A stretch of DNA of 64,000 nt from Betaproteobacteria bacterium (lineage in GTDB: Bacteria; Pseudomonadota; Gammaproteobacteria; Burkholderiales; Usitatibacteraceae): assembly GCA_016720855.1 (NCBI GenBank), contig JADKJU010000001.1:1295501-1359500 (forward strand), written 5' to 3'. Numbering within the stretch: position 1 is the stretch's first letter; each line of letters opens with the position of its first letter. Shown one piece after another: positions 18,089-25,335 of this stretch. The notes under the pieces were generated by a model that was not told the DNA's origin, ran no database searches, and was given only the letters and a program-made list of their open reading frames with translations. The translations under genes were made by a program, and so were the position numbers.

Positions 18089-18517
18089 TCAAGCCAGGGC
18101 TTGCCTGAGGGCGTCGATGCCGGCCTGGGCGATGATCTCGTCGTCGCTCGCCTTGACGCCAGAAACCCCAATTGCGCCAATGAGTTGGCCGTCGATTTCG
18201 ATCGGCAGGCCCCCCTGCAGCAGCACCGGCTCGCCCGGGGCCGACAGGAACGAATAGCGACCCTGGTTGACCATTTCCTCCAGCAACCGGGTGGGGCGCT
18301 TGAAGGCCACCGCGGCCTTGGCCTTGCCGAGTGCGGTCGCGACGCTGGAAGACTGGGTACCGTCGATCCTTTGCAGGCAGAGGGCGTGACCGCCGTCGTC
18401 GACCACCGCGATCACGACCTTCCAGCCGCCCGCGAGCGCTCGCGCTTCGGCGGCGGCAGAGATGAGCCTGGCCGCTTCCAGGGTGAGTGTTGTCTTGGTG
18501 GGCAAGGTGATGGGCAT
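18089..18517 (-). CDS. GlcG/HbpS-like (DUF336) heme-binding family protein
   Basis: The 142-residue product has the whole GlcG/HbpS pattern: LTLEAARLISAAAEARAL, WKVVIAVVDDGGHALCLQRI, SSVATALGKAKAAVAFKRPT, FLSAPGEPVLLQGGLPIEID and IGAIGVSGVKASDDEIIAQA. Family members bind heme or small organic ligands and are often encoded beside oxidoreductases or transport genes. The start at 18517 is supported by a GGAGG box eight bases upstream; in-frame ATGs at 18541 and slightly further are weaker. It lies between the amidase and a short LysR-type gene on the same strand. Confidence 0.9.
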   Translation of the reverse strand: MPITLPTKTTLTLEAARLISAAAEARALAGGWKVVIAVVDDGGHALCLQRIDGTQSSSVATALGKAKAAVAFKRPTRLLEEMVNQGRYSFLSAPGEPVLLQGGLPIEIDGQLIGAIGVSGVKASDDEIIAQAGIDALRQALA

Positions 18518-18549
18518 CGGGGCCTCCGTCGGCAGATTCATCAGGCCGA

Positions 18550-18975
18550 TCATACCTTCGGGGACAGGTCGGCAAGGTCCGGACGCTCGAGCGTGAGTTG
18601 CACGCCCGCATACGTCGGCGTGAACAGTGCGACGGCGCCCGAAAGCAACGGCGACGGCGTGCCCGCCTCCCGCGCCTGCGAGGCCCGGCCCGCTCGCCGT
18701 TCGTCGTAGCGGTCGAACGCCCCGAAGAGTTCGGCGCAGAGAACCAGGAGCTCGCGTCCCTCGGCAGTGGGCTCCATGCGGCGCGAGCGCGCCTCGAGCA
18801 CCGGCGCGCCGATCGTCTCGGAAAGTTTCCGGATGAGGCACGATACGGTGGGCTGGGCGAGCGACAGCTCTTCCGCGGCGCGTGTGACGCTGCCGTGGCG
18901 CACACAGGCCTCGAATGCCGTCAGCTGCGGGAAGAAACCGTGTCGGAAGTAGCGCCGCAGGCGGGCTCGGGTCAT
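18550..18975 (-). CDS. Short LysR-type DNA-binding protein lacking the effector domain
   Basis: The 141-residue product has a complete LysR winged helix-turn-helix (LTAFEACVRHGSVTRAAEEL, SLAQPTVSCLIRKLSETIGA) and the linker helix, then about 60 residues that do not form the usual ~200-residue substrate-binding domain. The normal family length is about 300, so this is either a truncated gene or a stand-alone DNA-binding form. The ATG at 18975 has AGGAGA seven bases upstream. It is the first gene downstream of the minus-strand yybP-ykoY riboswitch, about 124 nt from the aptamer. Confidence 0.8.
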   Translation of the reverse strand: MTRARLRRYFRHGFFPQLTAFEACVRHGSVTRAAEELSLAQPTVSCLIRKLSETIGAPVLEARSRRMEPTAEGRELLVLCAELFGAFDRYDERRAGRASQAREAGTPSPLLSGAVALFTPTYAGVQLTLERPDLADLSPKV

Positions 18976-19036
18976 GGGACTCTCCTGGCGAAAGTTCGTT
19001 AGCCGTTCCACGCCGCTTCCGGAGTCCGGAAACGAC

Positions 19037-19068
19037 GCGGCCTTTGCCCCGGTCGGGTCAAAGGCCGC
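19037..19068 (-). terminator. Second hairpin downstream of the riboswitch
   Basis: Ten-base arms (GCGGCCTTTG at 19037-19046 and CAAAGGCCGC at 19059-19068) repeat the CAAAGGCC sequence of the terminator-like hairpin at 19080-19104. No good T-tract follows. It may be a competing or duplicated expression-platform hairpin. Confidence 0.5.
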
Positions 19069-19079
19069 AGAAACGAAGG

Positions 19080-19104
19080 GCCTTTGCCGCGATCTGGCAA
19101 AGGT
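19080..19104 (-). terminator. Expression-platform hairpin of the riboswitch
   Basis: On the minus strand CCTTTGCC pairs with GGCAAAGG across a 7-nt loop. The first arm is also the 3' strand of the aptamer's closing helix P1, so the two structures exclude each other. The downstream sequence (CCCTTCGTTTCT) is a weak U-rich tract. In this riboswitch class manganese binding stabilises P1 and usually allows expression. Confidence 0.6.
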
Positions 19105-19202
19105 CTCGCTAACAAACGGGCGCCTGGCGCTCCGCCTGCCGACGATACCGGGGCCCGAAGGCCCGTATTGACGACATCGCCGTAAAAGCTACTCCCCTTT
19201 GG
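19097..19202 (-). promoter_or_regulatory. yybP-ykoY (manganese) riboswitch aptamer
   Basis: Read on the minus strand the element begins AAAGGGGAGTAGC (19200-19188), continues with GTCGTCAATACGGG, a GC-rich helix (GGGCCTTCGGGCCC) and a GCGCCAGGCGC hairpin, and closes with GCGAGACCTTTGCC. These are the conserved L1, L3 and P1 segments of the yybP-ykoY family in the right order and spacing for about 105 nt. The family senses Mn2+ and commonly precedes TerC/YjbE or MntP genes. Here it points toward the short LysR-type gene, while the TerC gene is on the opposite strand 182 nt away. Confidence 0.82.
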
Positions 19203-19205
19203 AGG

Positions 19206-19231
19206 GCGCGATCCGCCAAGGCGGATCGCGC
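19206..19231. other. Perfect 12-bp stem palindrome
   Basis: GCGCGATCCGCC and GGCGGATCGCGC are separated by AA. It lies in the 408-nt space between the minus-strand LysR-type gene (start 18975) and the plus-strand TerC gene (start 19384), just 5' of the riboswitch. It could be a protein-binding palindrome or a hairpin ending a transcript. The rest of this space, beyond the riboswitch, shows no gene and only AT-richer sequence with short inverted motifs (GCATCGAAAGATGC). Confidence 0.6.
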
Positions 19232-19383
19232 TGTCTTTATATCGGCTCGCGACCGAACGCGCAATCCTCGCGTCATTCGAATTCGCAATGCATCGAAAGA
19301 TGCAATCGCTCGATTGCGCAATTCCATCCGCCAGCGGGCGGGGCTTTGGATAATTCCCTCATTCCCGACCCAGGAGAACGCGG

Positions 19384-20070
19384 ATGGAGATCGTCTCGAT
19401 GGAGTTCCTGTCGGCTCTGGCCGCCATCGTCGTGATCGACCTGGCGCTCGCCGGCGACAACGCGATCGTGATCGCGCTCGCCGCACGCAGCCTGCCGCCG
19501 CAACTGCAGCGCAAGGCGATCCTCTGGGGGACGGTCGGGGCCATCGCGGTGCGCATCCTCATGACCCTCGTGGTCGTGTGGCTGCTCGGCATTCCCGGGC
19601 TCATGGCGGCGGGCGGCGCAATCCTCGTGTGGATCGCGTTCAGGCTGCTCAAGCCCGGCAACGGCGATTCGCACGAGGTGAAGGCCGCCGTCACGTTCGG
19701 GGGTGCGATGCAGACCATCGTCGTCGCGGATGCGGCCATGGGCCTGGACAACGTCCTCGCCGTGGCCGGCGCCGCGCACGGGTCCTTCGCCCTCGTGGTG
19801 ATCGGCCTTGTCATCAGCATTCCCATCGTCGTGTGGGGCTCGACCCTCATCCTCCACTGGGTCGCGCGCTACCCGCGCATCGTCCACGTCGGGGTGGCCA
19901 TCCTCGCCTGGACCGCCGCCAGGATGATCGTGAGCGAGCCCCTTTTGGCCGACTATTTCGTCACTCACGACTCGGCCCGCCTGGGCATGTACGCGCTCGT
20001 GTTCGTCGCCGTCTTCGGCGCCGGTTCCCTCGCCCGCCGCCGTCTCGAGCGGGCACCCCAGGCCGTTTGA
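19384..20070 (+). CDS. TerC family membrane protein, YjbE type
   Basis: The 228-residue protein has about seven membrane helices with the TerC acidic motifs: IDLALAGDNAIVIALAARSL in the first helix pair and VVADAAMGLDNVLAVAGAAH in the fourth. The Asp residues are the likely metal-binding positions. YjbE-type TerC proteins are associated with manganese export and are typically controlled by yybP-ykoY riboswitches. The start at 19384 follows CCAGGAGA. An alternative Met at codon 6 exists. A universal stress gene follows 32 nt later and may be cotranscribed. Confidence 0.9.
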   Translation: MEIVSMEFLSALAAIVVIDLALAGDNAIVIALAARSLPPQLQRKAILWGTVGAIAVRILMTLVVVWLLGIPGLMAAGGAILVWIAFRLLKPGNGDSHEVKAAVTFGGAMQTIVVADAAMGLDNVLAVAGAAHGSFALVVIGLVISIPIVVWGSTLILHWVARYPRIVHVGVAILAWTAARMIVSEPLLADYFVTHDSARLGMYALVFVAVFGAGSLARRRLERAPQAV

Positions 20071-20102
20071 ATCCCCTACTGCAACGCGACAGGAGCCACG
20101 CC

Positions 20103-20603
20103 ATGAAACGAATCCTGATACCCGTCGATGGATCTCCCAAGGGCCTGGCGGCCGTCAGGGCCGCCGTGGCCGAAGGCCGGGCCGGGGTCCAACGCATCGA
20201 CCTGGTGAACGTGCAGCCACGCTTGCCGCGCCATGTCTCCCGGTTCGTATCCCGGCGCGACCGCGAGGACTGGCGCGAGGACAACGCTCAACGCGCCCTC
20301 GAGCCCGCCCGCCGACTCGTCGAGGCGTCGGGCATCGCCTGCCGCACCCATGCCGTCGTGGGGCCGATTGCGCAGGGGGTCGTCGACACCGCGCGGCTGG
20401 TCGGCGCGAACGAGATCGTCCTGGGCGCAACGAAGCGCGGGTTGCTCGGCAGGCTGATCTGGAATTCGGTGAGCACGCGGCTCCTGGAGACCGCGAGCGT
20501 GCCGGTGCGGGTCATCCCGGCAGCCCCGACCCCGGCGTTCGAACGCCTGGCCATCCCGCTCGGCATCGGCGTGGCGCTCCTGGTGTTCGCGGCGGACGAC
20601 TGA
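20103..20603 (+). CDS. Universal stress protein with C-terminal hydrophobic tail
   Basis: The 166-residue product starts MKRILIPVDGSPKGLAAVRA, the UspA fold start, and has LVGANEIVLGATKRGLLGRL and SVPVRVIPAAP at the end, the ATP-binding loop region. The C-terminus adds a short hydrophobic helix (LAIPLGIGVALLVFAAD) not usual for UspA, possibly a membrane anchor. It follows the TerC gene by 32 nt on the same strand, suggesting shared transcription. Confidence 0.88.
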   Translation: MKRILIPVDGSPKGLAAVRAAVAEGRAGVQRIDLVNVQPRLPRHVSRFVSRRDREDWREDNAQRALEPARRLVEASGIACRTHAVVGPIAQGVVDTARLVGANEIVLGATKRGLLGRLIWNSVSTRLLETASVPVRVIPAAPTPAFERLAIPLGIGVALLVFAADD

Positions 20604-20619
20604 GAACCCGCTACCGCGT

Positions 20620-20997
20620 TCAGAAGGTGTAGCCGAAGGCGATGCCGCTACGCTTGATGGTGAGCCGCTCGGGGGTGAGCCCGGGCAGGTCCGGCATGAA
20701 CCGCCTGGCACCGGGAACCGTGATGCGGCCCGTGGAATCCAGGCAGACCTCGAATTCCGAAACGCCGCAGGACGTGCCGGGTTTGAGGTGCAGGGTTGGC
20801 GCGCGTTCCAGCCGGCTCTCGGTCGCGAGAGGATCGAAGGTCGATTTCGCGTTCCCCCCGGCGAGCGGGCTTGCGTATGGGTTCGCGGGCAGACGCAACG
20901 GGGCCTCATCCGCGGCGGCCGCGGGAAGGGCAACCAGGGCAACCAGGGCAACCAGGGCAACCAGGGCAACCAGCAAGACGGAGAGCGGGGCGCGCAT
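20620..20997 (-). CDS. Small secreted protein with a repeat-encoded signal peptide
   Basis: The 125-residue product from the ATG at 20997 has a signal peptide whose hydrophobic core is five LVA repeats followed by LPAAAA. The mature part contains LRLPANPYASPLAGG, a pair of Cys (TSCGVSEFEVCLDS) that may form a disulfide, and a C-terminal GIAFGYTF that resembles an outer-membrane-type terminal strand. I do not recognise the family. It converges with the universal stress gene, 16 nt apart. Confidence 0.7.
   Translation of the reverse strand: MRAPLSVLLVALVALVALVALVALPAAAADEAPLRLPANPYASPLAGGNAKSTFDPLATESRLERAPTLHLKPGTSCGVSEFEVCLDSTGRITVPGARRFMPDLPGLTPERLTIKRSGIAFGYTF
20927..20971 (-). repeat. Five tandem 9-bp units inside a signal peptide
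   Basis: The unit AGGGCAACC (plus strand) is repeated five times without change. On the minus strand it encodes Leu-Val-Ala each time, forming the hydrophobic core of the leader of the 20620-20997 gene. Length changes would be in frame. Confidence 0.92.
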
Positions 20998-21294
20998 GGC
21001 CATTGGGTTCCACGAACTACGTCCCTGGATACGCGCAAGAAGAATGCCCGCCACGTCTTCCGCGAGCGCAGAAAATCCTGTGCTGTAACCGGTTGTTTCA
21101 GTTGCACTTTCCGGCACCGAGGCCACGGATGTGACGTGCGACACTTCGATCGCGCCGCAGGCAGTCGCACCCGCCCGACAACTCGGCCACGTATTGCCCC
21201 AAAGTGTCATGCGCCGGTGCCCCGTTTGACGATCGTCGAACGACACCGCTGGGAACCTGTGGGAAAATCGCGCATCTCAGCCCGTATGGTCGCC

Positions 21295-21813
21295 ATGTTG
21301 AACCGTATTCCTTCTCGTGCCATTTTCGCCGGCGTCTTTCTCGCCTGCGCGTCGCTCATCGGCTTCGGCCTCGTGCTGCAGCACACCGTGGGACTCGATC
21401 CCTGCCCCATGTGCATCCTGCAGCGCTATGCGTTCGTGATGATCGGCACCGTCGCCCTCATCGCGGCCATCCACGGCCCGATTCACCTGGGCGTACGGGT
21501 CTATTCGTTCCTGATCGCCGCCTTTGCCGTCGCGGGCGGGAGCGTCTCCGTGCGCCAGTCGCTGCTGCAGCGGTTTCCCTCGCCGCAACCGGCCAACTGC
21601 ATGTCGGGCGACATGGATTTCCTTCTTGGCAATTTCCCGCTCGCGCAGGCCCTTCCCAAGATCTTCGCGGGGACGGGCGATTGCGCCAAGGTCGAATGGA
21701 GCCTTTTCGGGCTGTCGATCGCGGAATGGGCGTTCGTGTGGTTCCTGCTGTTCGTCGCGACGTCGGTCTGGCTCGCGATCTTCCGCAAGCGCCCGGCCCC
21801 CGCTCTTGCCTGA
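21295..21813 (+). CDS. dsbB: Disulfide bond formation protein B (DsbB)
   Basis: The 172-residue membrane protein has four helices, with the quinone-side motif CPMCILQRYAF (CxxC) in the first periplasmic loop and the second Cys pair in NCMSGD and GDCAKVEW. These match DsbB, which reoxidises DsbA and passes electrons to ubiquinone. A start at 21286 (MVAMLN) is also possible. The last bases overlap the TTG start of the downstream phosphatase, so the two are likely translated from one mRNA. Confidence 0.95.
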   Translation: MLNRIPSRAIFAGVFLACASLIGFGLVLQHTVGLDPCPMCILQRYAFVMIGTVALIAAIHGPIHLGVRVYSFLIAAFAVAGGSVSVRQSLLQRFPSPQPANCMSGDMDFLLGNFPLAQALPKIFAGTGDCAKVEWSLFGLSIAEWAFVWFLLFVATSVWLAIFRKRPAPALA

Positions 21814-23344
21814 TCGCCGCGCATTTCTCCGGCGCGCCGCTGCCCTCGCGGCGGCGGGGTTCCTCTCGCCCGCCCTCGTCCGCGCCCAGGCCCGCGCGAA
21901 GTTCACCGCCTATCCGTTCTCGCTCGGCGTAGCTTCGGGTTCGCCCACGCTTGCCGGCGTCGTCCTGTGGACGCGACTCGCACCCGATCCGCTCGCCGGT
22001 GGCGGCCTCGGACCCGAGGGCATCGACGTGCAATGGGAAATCGCCCACGACGAGAAGTTCTCTCGCATCGTGAAACGCGGCACGGCGACGGCCCAGGCCT
22101 CACGTGCCCACGCGGTGCACGTGGAAGTCGAAGGGCTCGAGCCTGCGCGCTGGTACCACTACCGATTCATCGCGGGGGGCGAGGCGAGCGCCGTCGGCCG
22201 CACGCGCACCGCGCCCGCCGCGGACGCCGCCGATTCGACGCTCCGGCTCGCCCTTGGCTCCTGCCAGCATTACGAACAGGGGCTCTTCGTGGCGCACCGC
22301 CATCTCGCCGCGGACTCACCCGACCTCGTCGCCTTCGTGGGGGACTACATCTACGAGCGAAGCCGCAAGGGCACGAACGTGCGGCAGCACCACTCCACCG
22401 AGCCGAAGACGCTTGCCGGCTATCGCGACCGCTACGCGCAGTACAAGTCGGACGCGGATCTCCAGGCGGCCCACGCTTGCGCGCCGTGGATCGTCACCTG
22501 GGACGACCACGAGGTGTCCAACGATTACGCCAGCGACCGCGGCCAGGACCTCGATCCGGAATTCCTCGAGCGGCGGGCGGCGGGCTACCGCGCCTACTTC
22601 GAGCACCTGCCGCTGCGTCCGAGCCTCATGCGCGCCGACGGCGAAGTGCGCATCTACGGCACGCACGCGTGGGGACCGCTCGCCAACCTCTTCGTGCTCG
22701 ATGACCGCCAGTACCGCGATCACCAGGCGTGCCAGAAGGCCTCTCGCGGGGGCAGCGGCGTCGTCGGCCCGTCGTGCACCCAGCGCGTCGCGGCCGGCCG
22801 CACGATGCTGGGCGCCACGCAGGAACGCTGGCTGGACGGGCAATTCCAGGCGTCGAAGGCGCGCTGGAACCTCATCGTGCAGCAGACGCTCATGGCGCCG
22901 GCGGGGCATCCGGGCACGAAGGGCATGCAGCACTGGACCGATGGCTGGGACGGCTACCCGTGGGCGCGCGCGCAACTGCTCGATTCGCTCGCGAAGAGCG
23001 GCGCCGCGAATCCCGTGGTGCTGGGCGGCGACGTGCACGCCAATTACGTCGCGAACATCCACGCGCGGCCCGACGAGGCCGATTCGCCGGTGATGGCGGC
23101 GGAGTTCTGCGGCACTTCCATTTCCGCGCTGGGGCCCGATCCCAAGCGCGTGCTGGCGATCCGCGACGCGAACCCGCACATCAAGTACGCCGACGGATCG
23201 CGGCGCGGTTACGTGATGCTCGACATCGGGCACGACCGTATCGAGACCCGGCTTCGCGTGGTCGATTCCGTGAAACGCGAGGACGCCGGCATTTCCACGG
23301 CCGCCACCTTCACCGTCGCCGCCGGCCGCCCGGGCCTCGAATAA
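21806..23344 (+). CDS. phoD: PhoD-type alkaline phosphatase/phosphodiesterase, Tat-exported
   Basis: From a TTG at 21806 the product is 512 residues beginning with a twin-arginine leader (DRRAFLRRAAALAAAGFLSP). PhoD features follow: YPFSLGVASGSPTLAGVVLW, WYHYRF, LRLALGSCQHYEQGLFVAHR, VAFVGDYIYE, WDDHEVSNDYA, LDDRQYRD, WNLIVQQTLMAP and VVLGGDVHANY. The Asp/His residues in GDYIYE, DDHE and GGDVH bind the active-site metals (Fe/Ca in the family). It overlaps the dsbB stop by eight bases. No Pho box was identified. Confidence 0.92.
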   Translation: MPDRRAFLRRAAALAAAGFLSPALVRAQARAKFTAYPFSLGVASGSPTLAGVVLWTRLAPDPLAGGGLGPEGIDVQWEIAHDEKFSRIVKRGTATAQASRAHAVHVEVEGLEPARWYHYRFIAGGEASAVGRTRTAPAADAADSTLRLALGSCQHYEQGLFVAHRHLAADSPDLVAFVGDYIYERSRKGTNVRQHHSTEPKTLAGYRDRYAQYKSDADLQAAHACAPWIVTWDDHEVSNDYASDRGQDLDPEFLERRAAGYRAYFEHLPLRPSLMRADGEVRIYGTHAWGPLANLFVLDDRQYRDHQACQKASRGGSGVVGPSCTQRVAAGRTMLGATQERWLDGQFQASKARWNLIVQQTLMAPAGHPGTKGMQHWTDGWDGYPWARAQLLDSLAKSGAANPVVLGGDVHANYVANIHARPDEADSPVMAAEFCGTSISALGPDPKRVLAIRDANPHIKYADGSRRGYVMLDIGHDRIETRLRVVDSVKREDAGISTAATFTVAAGRPGLE

Positions 23345-23373
23345 TTTGGGGGCGTGTTCACGAACACGTCCCC

Positions 23374-23402
23374 AAAAAAAACGCCGCGCGGATGGCGCGG
23401 CG
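23374..23402 (-). terminator. Rho-independent terminator of the small secreted protein gene
   Basis: On the minus strand CGCCGCGC pairs with GCGCGGCG across a five-base loop and is followed by eight T. It ends 30 nt after the stop of the 23433-23675 gene. Immediately beyond is a second near-perfect hairpin (23346-23376, GGGGCGTGTTC/GAACACGTCCCC with one mismatch). Confidence 0.8.
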
Positions 23403-23432
23403 GATTCGCTCGGGGGTTACCCCTCGAGGGCG

Positions 23433-23675
23433 CTACTTGATGTCGAGGATCTTCATGGCCTTGGCCAGGGTGTCGACGGACTCCTGGTGCTTGCCGGCCT
23501 TGTGCAGCGCTTCGCCATCGGCGCGGTATTTCGCCACATCCTTCATCTGCGCTTCCGAGATCGCGGGCTTCTTGGCCAGCGCGCCGTCGATCTTCTTCAT
23601 GTCGGCCGGGCAGTGAAACGCGAACGCCGAGCCGGCGAACAACGTCGCGGCAATGGCTGCAACGATACGCTTCAT
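23433..23675 (-). CDS. Small secreted helical protein of unknown function
   Basis: An 80-residue protein with a clear signal peptide (MKRIVAAIAATLFAGSAFA). The mature ~60 residues are helical and charged: MKKIDGALAKKPAISEAQMK, KYRADGEALHKAGKHQ and ESVDTLAKAMKILDIK, the last part resembling one tetratricopeptide hairpin. One Cys near the mature N-terminus. Only a general periplasmic role can be inferred. A terminator follows. Confidence 0.8.
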   Translation of the reverse strand: MKRIVAAIAATLFAGSAFAFHCPADMKKIDGALAKKPAISEAQMKDVAKYRADGEALHKAGKHQESVDTLAKAMKILDIK

Positions 23676-23759
23676 GGGTCGATGCTCCTCTCGTTCAGGT
23701 ATGGGTAAGGCGCGCCGAGTCTAACCCAAGGCGGGCGGAAGTGCATGATGCGGGCTGCG

Positions 23760-25334
23760 ATGCCCGAAACCCGATCCTCCCTGCCCGACGCCCCGCTCGG
23801 CCCCTACGACGCGGCCGGGTTCCGCCTCGCCACAGGCGCCTCGGCGGGCGCCGGCCTCATTCCCGCGGCCCGGTTCCTGTTCGCCTCCGAAACGATCGCG
23901 GTGCCCGTTGCCGGCCCGTTCGCCGGCTGCGAAAAGGGAACCGATGCCTTTGCCGACATTGCCGCCTGGGCCGCGCACCCCACCCCGCTCGCGCACCCGC
24001 CGCTCGTCTGGATCGCGGCCGCCGAACGAAAGGCCGGCGTTCGCATCGCCGCGGACGGGCGCTCCTGCGAGCATGCCGGGAAGATCACGCCGCTCGCCCT
24101 CGTGCCGAAGATCGCGCTCAACCGGTCGTGGGCCGACGCGTCCACCTTTGCCTATCTCTCAGAGCGCACGGTCACGATGCGCGGCGAGACGGGGCTCGCA
24201 GGCGAGTTCACCGCGCGCACGCTCTGGCCCGAGGACTGGCGGCTCGATTCGACCGCGAAGGCCGTCGCACTGACGGAATCACGAACCCCCCGCCTCTGCA
24301 TCCGCGGCCTCCTGCGGAGCGCCCCGCGAGGCGGCGCCGATTCGCCCCCCGAGACGCACCCGGTGTGGGAACGCCATCCGGGTCGCCGCGACTGGGCCGG
24401 CCGCCCGGTGCTCGCGTTCGTGCTCAATGGCGCGCAGGGCGACGACGATGAGGCGTGGGGCGGTCACTTCGCCCTGGCCACCGGTCAACTGCCGGCCGAC
24501 GGAAGGCTTTCCGACCTGCTCGTCGCCAACTTCTACACGCTCGACTCGGAAAGCGAGAAGGGCATCCTTCCCGCCCCGGTCCCGCTCGACAACTACCTCG
24601 CCGACCTGAACGGCGGCCAGGCGTGGTATCGGCCGTCGTACGTGATGCTCGCGATCCTCGCCGACGACCGCGCGCCCGCCCTCGTGCAGGGGGCGCTCAA
24701 CCGCCTGTACCTGCAGTTCTGGCGTCATCAGCTCGAGTACCGGCACGCGACGATGAACTGCGCCTCGATCAGCGTCGATACCTTGCGTGCGTTGGGTTGG
24801 AACCTTCCGAACCGCGGGCCTTCCGACACACCGCTCGCGTGGCTATCCATCCCCGCGAAGATCTTCACGGAAGGCGCAATCGCAGCCGCGCGCAATGCCT
24901 ACGAATACCTGAGCGAGGACCGCACGCGACTCATGCCCGCGGCAGCCTTCGAGGAGACGGTCTTCAGCCTGATGCAGTTCGTTCGCCACGGCGCAGACCC
25001 TGTGGAAGGAGCCCTGGCGAAAATGCTCGCGGAGGATGTCGAGGCGCTGGTCGGCGTGCGCCTTCCGCAGATCCCGTCATCGCGCCGCTGGGGCACGTGG
25101 CCCGCCGCCAACCCGCGCGAATACATGAACGCCCTGCCGCGCGACCCGGCCGAACTCCAGGTCGTGCCCGTGCCGCCGCGCCCGTTTCCCGCGGCGCTGC
25201 GCGACCCGGATCTGCTGCCCCCGCCCGCACGCCGCTCCACGTTGCCGCTCATCGTTTGGACATTGACCGGCGTGCTGCCGCTGGCGTGGATTGCCGGTGC
25301 GATTCGCCGGTTGTTCAGGTCCGCGGCGAAGTGA
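23760..25334 (+). CDS. Unknown protein with a possible circularly permuted papain-like signature and C-terminal TM
   Basis: The 524-residue product (starts at 23745 and 23760 are both possible) matches no family I recognise with confidence. In the middle, EAWGGHFALATG (His about 236) is followed about 100 residues later by RHATMNCASISVDTLRALGW (Cys about 334). A His before a Cys in this arrangement is the order seen in permuted NlpC/P60-type and YiiX-like peptidases, so a thiol hydrolase fold is inferred, not shown. A hydrophobic helix (LPLIVWTLTGVLPLAWIAGA) near the C-terminus suggests membrane anchoring. It converges with the TauE/SafE gene, ending one base before it. Confidence 0.7.
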   Translation: MPETRSSLPDAPLGPYDAAGFRLATGASAGAGLIPAARFLFASETIAVPVAGPFAGCEKGTDAFADIAAWAAHPTPLAHPPLVWIAAAERKAGVRIAADGRSCEHAGKITPLALVPKIALNRSWADASTFAYLSERTVTMRGETGLAGEFTARTLWPEDWRLDSTAKAVALTESRTPRLCIRGLLRSAPRGGADSPPETHPVWERHPGRRDWAGRPVLAFVLNGAQGDDDEAWGGHFALATGQLPADGRLSDLLVANFYTLDSESEKGILPAPVPLDNYLADLNGGQAWYRPSYVMLAILADDRAPALVQGALNRLYLQFWRHQLEYRHATMNCASISVDTLRALGWNLPNRGPSDTPLAWLSIPAKIFTEGAIAAARNAYEYLSEDRTRLMPAAAFEETVFSLMQFVRHGADPVEGALAKMLAEDVEALVGVRLPQIPSSRRWGTWPAANPREYMNALPRDPAELQVVPVPPRPFPAALRDPDLLPPPARRSTLPLIVWTLTGVLPLAWIAGAIRRLFRSAAK

Positions 25335-25335
25335 T

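Noticed and set aside
23346..23376. Hairpin GGGGCGTGTTC/GAACACGTCCCC as a plus-strand terminator for the PhoD gene
   Set aside because: It is followed by A residues, not T, on the plus strand. The T tract belongs to the minus-strand terminator beside it.
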